Part shown: positions 55,595 to 64,000 of the stretch, one piece after another | Position numbering within the stretch: position 1 is the stretch's first letter | Layout: every line of letters starts with the position of its first letter | Position numbers and translations under genes: made by a program | The notes under the pieces: model-generated | What the model was told of the DNA's origin: nothing | Databases searched by the model: none | Seen by the model: the letters and a program-made list of their open reading frames with translations, nothing else | Source: Haliclystus octoradiatus | Taxonomy: Eukaryota; Cnidaria; Staurozoa; Stauromedusae; Haliclystidae | Assembly (NCBI GenBank): GCA_916610825.1 | Contig: OU744450.1 | Coordinates: forward strand, 5,414,030-5,478,029 | Length of the DNA: 64,000 nucleotides | Direction: 5' to 3'

Positions 55595-58500
55595 ATGCCG
55601 GATAGTGATAAAGTATGTCTTTGGGTGCGACCTGAACCATTTGATGTAGGAATAGTTCCTGTCCCTCCGTCAACGAAGCTTGTTCATCACGTAAGTACTA
55701 AAACATTGGCCAAAATTGAAAATTCCCAAAACCTTAAAAATCTCTTTGTTGAATGAGTAATTCTTATTTTATACTTCATGGTAATGATATGCGATACAAA
55801 ATAACAATCAGGTTTGAAATATTTCGTATTCTTTATTTCATCTTCAGGCAGGTCAGAAAGAGAATGATTAATAATTTTACGTGGTATTTGTAATGAATAG
55901 CTAATTTGCATAAATATAGTATAATACATTGAAATATTTCTACACATAATAAACAATAGATGAGACTGAGAATACGGATACCACAGTCTATAGAACACAT
56001 ATTTTTCGGAAACAATACCAGATAATGAGATGCTACATAACATTACGACAAAATAATCTTGATTCAAAGGGTTGGTGACCAAATGTTCCTTTGGGCCGGT
56101 CCTGTTTTGTAGGTTGTCCAGCGAGGTGTTATTAATGAAAGTATGGTATTTTGCTCATTGCCATACTAGATGCAGACTGGAATTTCACGAAAAAGCAGCT
56201 AGAAACCCCAGCTGAAGCCAGTTTGAAGAGAAAGGCGCTTTACAGCGATATACCAGGGACGGTCACAAAATATTTTTCCATGGACGCCAGTGCTTTAACA
56301 GATATTTTTCTTCTCCGCGTGCGAAAAACATTATTCTATCAACAGGTCTTGAATGTGGAGGAAAATGGAGGAAATACAAAGCACAATCTCAAAACAAAAT
56401 TTGGGGATAATGCCCCCAACACCCTAGACAGATCCCATTTTGGTGCAATCTGATGCCAGTCCCCAAATACATCCAGAGTTGTTTGCCCTTGTTAATACTA
56501 AGCTATCAGACCTAGGTTTAGTTCAAAATTCAAAAAATGAGCATGACTTCGCATGTAGGCCTACAAGGCTACACTACAAATGACCAAATTTTCTGACTTT
56601 ACTATCTTGCAGAACTTGAGAAAGCTCTTTGCGTATTCGAAAAACAAAGGAACAGCAGGATTTCCCAATTTGAGGTAAATATAGCCTATGACCGATGCCA
56701 AGGGTTTAACATGAATTCGCACTTAGATTAGTATGGCCTGCACATTGCTCAATAGGGTTGACTCATAAATGGAAATTGAAATTTTTTTCATTAACTTGTT
56801 GTATCAAGTGCCTTGATTACTTTGCCAAGTTGTTTTTTTTGATAAAATAAAAGTAATTTTTGAGAAATAAGCATTTGAAAAAGTGAGAGCTTCAAATCTT
56901 GAAAAACGGAATTTGAAATTCTCAAAAAATATTTCTCTGTTTATCGGAGAAAAAAAACTTGGCAAGGTAATCCAACCACTTGAAACAACAAGTTAAGGTA
57001 AAAATGTTTATTTTTAATTTTATATGAGTCGACCTTATTCGATCCTCCTGAGCATTGTCTACTTATTGTTTTTTTCCATCACAAGTTTTTGTCTCTTGTT
57101 TCCACACAAAATCTGCACTTTTTGCCACCACGCTCTTGAAACTTCCTAAAATACATATTCTGGCAAATAGGCCTACATCTTGATGAGCTGATTTCAGAAA
57201 TTGAAATTGTTCCTATAATCTTCTTCTTGAAAGTTTATATATTCAATGCCAGTTATTATTGGATTTTTTACTATTTTAATGGCAAATTGAGTAGCAGGCC
57301 TAAATAGATTAATTTACAGAAACTCATAATAAAGATGACATTGTTGTAATTTAAATTACACACAACATGCAATTAAAACCTCATCATCATAATCATCATA
57401 ATTTATTCAGAAACCTTTAATTTACATAGGCCTACAACTTATTTCCAAAGGACTGATAGGTCTACCCTAGCTAAAACCTCAAATGCAGTGTACAAGGAAA
57501 TCAGGATCCCGGAAGTCTAAAGCTTAAAATTGACCAAAAATCAGAAATTTTTAATTTTGTAAAACAATTTTAGTAAGATTTAGCGTTCTCATTTCTTAAA
57601 GTCCAGCCTTTTTGCATGTGCAGCAAGATGTCAAGTTTTTTGTCTCAGTTGATGTCATGTAGACTCCACTGAAATCAGATATTGTTTTAATTCATTATCG
57701 CTTCTTTTGTTACATTGTGAGGCAAAAGTCATAAGAGAATTTTAGGAAAAACATGTCATTCCAGGAGGTAAAACTATTTCTCGGACCATGTGAGGCCGTG
57801 TTGTGGTAATGGTGTTGGATTCAATCGCTAAAATCACTATGGGTTGGCGTCAGGAAGGGCATCTGACCATTAAACCCACACATGCTCCAAATACACTAAC
57901 GATAAATGACAAATAGATGATACAGTGAAACCTGTATATAACAGCCAGATACAAGAGGTAGATAATTGACCATTATAGACAGGTGTCCTTTATATACAGG
58001 TTTGATTCAATAGAAATTACTATTTTAGACATTGCAAGAGTGACCACTATAGACAGGTGCCACTGTATATATGTGACCGTTATAACAGGTTTTACAATTA
58101 ATTTCAAGGTAACTAAACAAACTAAACAAATTTGTTTTTGTTTAGTTGTATTGAAAATGATCAGTAGTGATGATCGAAACGTTGATCTTAATAAAATATC
58201 AAATTATTTTGTTACCAATTGCTTATTCCGTCAAATGTATCTCACAGAAGATTCTGTTAAATAGATTTCTTAATAATAGATATGTATATTATTTTGTTTA
58301 GCTACACCATTTGGAAACATGTTGCTTGTAGTAAATTACAGATTGCGGAAGAAATTGCATGGCAGTAAGTTACATTATATAATATTTAGATAATTCAAAT
58401 AATTATGAAATCTGATTAGTGGATTTACGAGTTTGGAAATCCGGGATAAATATGGTTTGAAAAGTCCCACCTCATCATTCAAATAGAATTTCTGGTATCA

Positions 58501-61500
58501 TGATTTTTTTCAGGATTTTTTTTGGCCTCCTGTAAACAGAGCGCAGTTATCAGCAGTAAATTGTTTTTGTTTTCAATCACATCTTAATGCAATTTCTGAT
58601 TTTGAATTTCTTACTCCTGTGTAGGCCTAGGCCTAATTTTCCGAAATAATCCCTTGATCGTTTGTAATCTATTTGCGTGATTTTATTTGCAAACTTCAAA
58701 TTACGTGTCTCAGTTTATTTCATCAATTGAGATTTACGCGTCTAGATTTGGTAATAAAATTTAAGAAATCCAATCATTGTTTCTATTGGCTTAATGGTTA
58801 GCGTGTCATCAACATTTTGCCATATATTCAAGAATAGACAGCAAGAATTTCCTTGCCCCCTTTTGCTCTAAACTATTCTCTGATTATAGTTGTTTTACAG
58901 TAGTGAATACTTCTTTCTGTAATACTCAAGATTATAAGGTATGAATTAGATATGAAACTGTTCAGTCTTTTTCTGCTTAAATCAACTCTAAAATTTGTCA
59001 AACAAAAACAAATTCGGATACAATCTACAAAATAATAGATAAAAAGTTAGCTTTTATCCATCGTAAAAATGAAAATACTGCGTATGATAAAAAGCGGTCA
59101 AAATGCATGGATGAGCTGTTAACATCCGCATATTCTGCACAGACGCATTGTTCTGCTCTGCAACATATTACCTCACAACATGTGTTTTTCTCAGACCCGA
59201 ATTATGTTATGTGCACAGGTATATCACTGTTGGCTTGCCATTATCTCTCTTTTGTAATTCTCTGTAATGTGCACATCACACCGAACAATTTTAACACAGA
59301 TTCGGATAGCTGATGTTAAATTAGGAAGAATGATTAACGGGACACCTATAAGAGGGATTTTCAATGTAGATGGTACACTAGGTCGAACTTTCACTTTTTC
59401 CACGCAAAACTTGGACCAACACCTTTTTCAAACTCGTATTTTAATAGAATATTTTCATTAACATCGGTAAAATTGAAAAGTCATTTGGCTGGGGTTAAAA
59501 TACAAAATTGATACAAAACATTAAATATATAGACGATTAGAAATATTTTTGTATTCAATAAACCTCAGAAACAAAATGTAATTTGTAATTGCAACTGTGA
59601 TCAAATTTTGTTTTTCCTTGTAGATATTTTGAAACGTGTGATTGTCTGTTGAGTCTGAGACCAGATTTTCGTTTGCATATGGCTGAACTTCGATCAGGGT
59701 GTGTTTCTGAAGAGGACATCAGTATGTAGACCTAATGTTTTTAATTTATTCAATATGTTGTGTGTCTTACATAATGTTACATTCAAAGTCCAGTATGCCA
59801 AGCACTTCCAATAAGTTAGATTAGTGAATTGAGAAATGAAAAATCCAAATGGATATTGGTATGATATGTAAATGATATGCAGGGTCTGACTACTTATTTT
59901 TCCTCCCAGGAAACCACATTTCTATCATCAACATTATCATAATTCATCATAAATTTAAAGGGTCAAACAAGACCGGCAGCCTTTGTATTGAATTTTTTGA
60001 AATTGGATCTCGTAGCTTTTTTATTTCTGTCATCTTATTTCAGTGAGTTGATGATATTTGACACGTGAATTTTGAAACCAAACTTTTAATATTGTAATAT
60101 TTCTCGAGAAACACAAGCTAGACAAAGCGAGTTGAATATAAAGATGATGACAATCAGGGTTTTAAATGCAACATATATATGACCTTCAAATCATCGTTCC
60201 ATGCAAACAAGTCTGAAATTCTATCAGAATATTTCCTACCAAAAACATTGCGACTCGAAACGCATACAAACGGGCAACAGTCAGTAATAAAATACAGTTT
60301 GTTTACATCCTTGGTAAACAGTCTTAGCAAATCACAAACCACTTCTTTGTATAGTTTTACTGACATCGAAACACTTCTCGTGATATATTCCAGTTACCAG
60401 ATTTCATCACTATCCATTTGATGATGTCACAGCTGATGTTTGGAAATGAAGTTTTGAAAAAAATAAAATTTTTTCAATACATTTATCGCCGGTCAATAGT
60501 GCCCCTTTAAATCATTCATCACTTTCATTCATCGAAATTATCAATGTCTTCTTGCTTCGACTTTCATATTGACTTCCTTTTAGAAATTTATTAATCACTC
60601 ATTATTTTGCATTGTTATTCCAGAGAATTGGAAAGAAAAATGTTCTGTTGACTTATTAATATTCCTTCTTTATTTGTACATCCAACATGCGCATACAATT
60701 TCGTTAAAAGGCAACATGGTATCAGGAGAAGGGTATCCTCTTCAATTTCTTTAGAAATAATTTATTTCTTGAGGCTTGGATTTACCCCCTGAAAGCAAAT
60801 ACCAGTAAATAAGGACTTTAGACGGTATGACTTTACTTGCCTGTTCCACTCTTCTAATTCTAAAGCAATGGCTCTTCTTGCTAAGGCGATGATGCTAATT
60901 GCTAATAAACTTGTTACATTACTGTAATCCCAGGCCCAACACTCCGTATTGTCTAGCCTGCTTGCAGACTTTCTATAAAATGTAAAACCTGTTAAGCTAC
61001 TGTTTTATCTCTTTTACACGGAAGAGTTTGCGACCAAATTTAAATAGCAAATTTCTTCTAGACAATTCCATAGGCCAACACAAGATGTCCATCAAGTTTG
61101 CATTCAGGGGATTTGATCATATATTTGATTGTCTTTTTATATCCAGAAAGTCAACTTCCAATTTTTTATTTATTTTTTTATTTTTTTATTTTTTGTGTTT
61201 ATCATTTTTCCACGAACCGGGTAAGCTTACAGCTTTTTTTCACCGGGGTGGTTGGTTAATTTGTTAGTATTTTGAAGCTTGTGTGCGTTTAATAGCCGGA
61301 TGCCCTTCCTGACGCCAACCTATAGTGCTTCGGACAGGGATTGAACCCGAGACCCTGCGGGCCGTGGTCCAACACCCTAGCCACTACACCAAGGCCGCAC
61401 TACACCGACAATAGAATAGACCGACAACTAGAAAGCAAGACAGTTGTGTGCGTATTTTCAATGTTTAATTTGAGTTTTTTCCTGACAATGTGGTAAACTA

Positions 61501-62035
61501 TTGCAATATGGTCCTTCAAGATCAGATCTTTACTCATTGAGAAATCTGTTCATGAACTCAAAAACCAATGTCCAACAAAAGGTTCAGCGTTCTGGAATCT
61601 TAAACACTGTTGTACATTTTCTTCAGAATTCTTTGTTGAGGTTTGTCTTATAAATCAGAAAATTATCAAATTTCTTTTGAATTTGATCCCCACTTTTGTT
61701 GAACTCTTTGCAAAACTATTCACTTTTTATCATCATCATCAAATTTTCTCAACCGTCCATCAGCTGGCCTTCACATCCACGATCACCAAGGCTAGAAGAG
61801 AAACATACATTTGAATGCAAGGTATTTTGGCCGGCTTAATGCTAATGATATGTAGGCAGTTTTAGTTATCCCCTCCCCACTTTTGTTGAAAACTATTCTT
61901 TATATTATTTATTATACTTCATACCAAGATCCCAAGATCCAATGAATTAAGGGATTCCAGGACTGAAATAATATTTTTCAATCAGTAGAATTATAATCAG
62001 CGCCTAGAACATAACGCTATAGAAATGCCTTGTTA

Positions 62036-62068
<33 letters not shown>

Positions 62069-63126
62069 TATGAATTCATTAGAATCTCGTAAGGAGAAAT
62101 ATTTTATCAGACCTTGCAGAATACTTTGCGCCAGATGCTATAGATCAGTTGCACAGGTAATCTATCAATAGAAAACGGGGATACAAGAGTCGGTTAAATG
62201 AAAACTGTTATACCAACCACCTCTATACAGTAGCCACCTATCTAGAGTGGGCACTCTTGTTATTTGTAAAATAGTATTTTCTATTGAATCGACCCTGTAT
62301 ATAAAAGCCACCTGTCTATATAGTGGTCAATTTATCTACCTCTCTTAGCTGGCTGCTATATACAGGTTCCACTGTAACAATATCATAATATGCATCAGTT
62401 GACAGGAAAGTTTGATAGCTGCCTTTTGAGATTGAAGTGGGTAAGGTTGCTATGGAGTGCAAGGTGCCTCATCCTGTTCCAATGAAGTTTTTCATTTTTT
62501 TTCAAGATATTTACATTTACAAAAGCTGTTAGTTACCCTATATCGTTACCATTGCCGAGTACCCTCCACTCAACCCATCAGAAATGATACAAGATTTTGA
62601 AAATTTAATTTGATCATCCTACCGAGACGATAGACATAGTTATCATTCCTTTATAATTGTTTCACAAGACATTGCAGAAAGCAACAAATATCAAACCAGG
62701 ATATACAATGATAGAGTCAATCATTCAGTGTCATGAAATATTTCATTACCTAAAATAAGAAGTGAAAAACATTTACAATCTTGATTTCTCCTGAAAGGAG
62801 CTAGTCACTCTCTCTCTCTCATAACTTTAAAACTATATTAGTAAGCTACTACAGATATGTTTTAAATTTTAATTTTCAGAACATCGATGAAACGGCACAG
62901 CTTTCGTTCATACAATCAAATCTTAACGATCTTATTGATTTGATGGTTGACCCAGGTAGTTATTCTTATCAAAATTTCACTTTCACATTTGCTGTCGATC
63001 AAAGAGAATAACATATATATCTTCATTATTAGAATCATATGGTACAAATGCAGATGGCGAGATCTTAGTTTCTGCGTCTGGTGTTCAAGCATTGGGATTT
63101 TTATTAGAAGGAACTAACAATGGAAG
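55595..63126 (+). CDS. TBCCD1: TBCC domain-containing protein 1, 5' portion
   Basis: TBCCD1 localises to the centrosome and controls its position relative to nucleus and Golgi (Chlamydomonas ASQ2). Exons: 55595-55690, 56613-56674, 58302-58364, 59624-59721, 60624-60718 (or to 60732), optional 62120-62156, 62880-62955 and 63033-63126; the gene continues past the window. Landmarks: LWVRPEPFDVG, NLRKLFAY, IWKHVACSKLQ, AEEIAWQYFE, VSEEDI, VDLLIFLLYLYIQ, LNDLIDLMVDP and ALGFLLEG, all in the order of the vertebrate protein. About 197-215 of an expected ~557 residues are present. The C-terminal TBCC/CARP beta-helix is outside. The exon at 60624 can end at 60718 and join 62880 directly, or end at 60732 (donor GTATCC) and use the 37-bp exon; both keep frame. 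A TA-flanked MITE sits 36 bp after the last exon. Confidence 0.93.
56754..57036. mobile_element. Foldback MITE with GGTTGACTCATA / TATGAGTCGACC ends
   Basis: Long imperfect inverted repeat: outer GGTTGACTCATAAATGG, then TTAACTTGTTGTATCAAGTG and TTGATTACTTTGCCAAG on the left, all mirrored on the right. In TBCCD1 intron 2. The half copy at 15665-15805 in DHX37 shares GAAATAAGCATTTGAAAAAG. Confidence 0.75.
57040..57785. other. TBCCD1 intron stretch without recognised features
   Basis: I see no coding, repeat-family or RNA signature here except a possible diverged GTCCGACAAAA-family body near 57500-57600 (GATCCCGGAAGTCTAAAG). Confidence 0.5.
57788..57905 (+). mobile_element. SINE family B copy
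   Basis: Contains GGCCGTGTTGTGGTAATGGTG, TTGGATTCAATCGC (box B) and TTGGCGTCAGGAAGGGCATC. It lies in a TBCCD1 intron, sense. Confidence 0.75.
57923..58096 (+). mobile_element. TA-flanked MITE copy, 3' end degraded
   Basis: The left end CAGTGAAACCTGTATATAAC is intact; the right end stops at ACAGGTTTTAC without the last bases. Confidence 0.8.
59277..59460. repeat. Dispersed repeat shared with 63775-63860
   Basis: TTTTAACACAGATTCGGATAGCT...GAAGAATGAT occurs at both places, same orientation. Identity unknown; both lie in TBCCD1 introns. Confidence 0.6.
59722..60623. other. TBCCD1 intron without recognised features
   Basis: Short opposing frames at 60154-60421 overlap each other on both strands, start with ATG but match nothing I know, and have no splice context. 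I treat the whole intron as non-coding. Confidence 0.5.
61245..61405 (-). mobile_element. SINE family B (tRNA head, RTE-type tail)
   Basis: On the minus strand it reads GGTGTAGTGGCTAGGG (box A), GGGTTCAATCCC (box B), then TTGGCGTCAGGAAGGGCATC. That tail string is typical of RTE-mobilised SINEs and LINEs in marine animals. Best-preserved copy in the window. Confidence 0.85.
61565..61712. mobile_element. GTCCGACAAAA MITE, decayed copy
   Basis: TGTCCAACAAAAGG...CCACTTTTGTTGAAC around TTCTTCAGAATTCTTTG. The terminal CCGAC has decayed to CAAC. Confidence 0.55.
61995..62068 (+). repeat. Retroelement 3' tail with (ATT)n
   Basis: GCGCCTAGAACATAACGCTATAGAAATGC followed by ATT repeats resembles the common GCGCTATAAATGC tail of LINEs and SINEs. 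A related string is at 42320-42350, before the left Penelope (ATT)n. Confidence 0.45.
62194..62374 (-). mobile_element. TA-flanked MITE copy
   Basis: Left end degraded (GAAAACTGTTATACCAACC); right end CAGGTTCCACTG then TA. It lies 38 bp after the optional TBCCD1 exon. Confidence 0.8.
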
Positions 63127-63162
63127 GTTGGTTGATGTTAAACTGATAACTGTATAGCTCTA

Positions 63163-63338
63163 CAGAAAAACCTGTTATAACGACCACCTTTATGCAGTGA
63201 CCACTTGTCTATAGTGGTCAATCCTGATTTGTGTAAAATTTGATTATCTATTGACTCAACTGTGTATATAAAGGCAACCTGCATATAGTTGTCAATATAC
63301 CTACCTCTTCATAGCTTGCCGTTATACGGGTTTCACTG
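63163..63338 (-). mobile_element. TA-flanked MITE copy
   Basis: CAGAAAAACCTGTTATAACG...GGGTTTCACTG, TA flanks. Inserted 36 bp downstream of TBCCD1 exon 63033-63126. Confidence 0.85.
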
Positions 63339-64000
63339 TAGTTGGTAGATTGCATTTTAATTTCATATCATCATCTCTTTGCCTCTTTTATGATAATGAT
63401 TATGTTCATACCAATAAGTGAATGCATATCTAGAACACATTTGTAAACACATCGCACCCGTTGTTGATGCTATATTCATTCTAAAACAATTTTGTTTGAA
63501 CATTAGCTATGTTTTATTTTGAAATACGAAAATTGCATTCGCATAAGATTATGGAATCGAATATGTAAGTGAAACAAAGCAAAAACTATAGCCCTGTATG
63601 GGCAAAAAAAACATAAGATAGCCTCCACTGCCAATCCTGTGTAAAATCCACTTGAAGATACACCACTGGGTCGGCCAAATACACACTTTTGCATTAACAA
63701 AAGTTCCTGCAGGGTGCTTGGACTTTTTTTATCAATCACAAACATATAAGCACTTAAAGTGCACATGGCACTAAAACATTTTAACACAGATTCGGGTAGC
63801 TCATGCTAAATAATGAAGAATGATAGGCCTACAAAGGATTTTTCAATTTGGACGCATATAAGGGAAGATATTTAATGTTGAATATACCCTATTTTTATTC
63901 ATTCATAATTCGATAGTCGAAATGACACACCTTTGGGACACCTTTGATATCTTTTGAAACTTTTTATTTCTCGCAAAATGATATACAAATTTTTATAATT

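Noticed and set aside
55687-56082. 131-codon minus-strand frame across TBCCD1 intron 1
   Set aside because: AT-rich, no homology recognised, overlaps the donor side of a firm TBCCD1 exon, and a second antisense frame overlaps it.
56151-56453. 100-codon frame in TBCCD1 intron 1
   Set aside because: The first ATG is about 44 codons in, no domain is recognisable, and the flanking TBCCD1 exons join in frame without it.

Overview
This is AT-rich, repeat-laden animal nuclear DNA with four multi-exon genes. I assembled the exons by hand from reading frame, splice signals and remembered family sequence. Three genes are recognisable: DHX37 (minus strand, 3' end beyond base 1), a CFAP73/CCDC42-family axonemal coiled-coil gene (minus strand, apparently complete) and the 5' half of TBCCD1 (plus strand, leaving the window at the right). 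The fourth is a seven-bladed WD40 gene (plus strand, complete) that I cannot name. GT-AG introns of a few hundred to several thousand bases, a Penelope-like retroelement with a GIY-YIG domain, several tRNA-derived SINE families and many MITEs point to an invertebrate metazoan. An invertebrate deuterostome such as a tunicate is possible, but the sequence does not settle the clade.

Layout. 1-24982: DHX37 in 28 exons, with introns full of GTTCATGAAC foldback elements, TA-flanked MITEs, SINEs and microsatellites. 24983-25753: a short divergent promoter holding a textbook RFX X-box. 25754-31210: the WD40 gene in five exons. 31211-34603: a tail-to-tail intergenic region with a Penelope relic and a long hairpin. 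34604-55097: CFAP73/CCDC42 in 12 coding exons. Its introns carry a head-to-head pair of Penelope-like elements, a CR1/L2-like LINE relic, a PIF/Harbinger-type MITE, giant (ATT)n and (ACT)n arrays and a rearranged LTR retrotransposon. 55098-55594: a second divergent promoter. 55595-63126 and beyond: TBCCD1.

How the genes relate. DHX37 acts in the nucleolus on the small-subunit processome. CFAP73/CCDC42 (axoneme, sperm) and TBCCD1 (centrosome positioning) are both cilium/centriole genes and share a head-to-head promoter region of about 0.5 kb. The WD40 gene shares its promoter with DHX37, and the X-box there hints, by inference only, that it too is ciliary.

Most interesting signals: (1) a near-palindromic Penelope pair whose ends carry a hammerhead-like motif followed by (ATT)n, echoed in miniature 0.5 kb away and in a third relic; (2) introns with U12-like GTATCC donors, one of which does not keep frame with a canonical acceptor; (3) a very dense, possibly undescribed foldback family built from the palindrome GTTCATGAAC; (4) an LTR element containing an extra inverted LTR.
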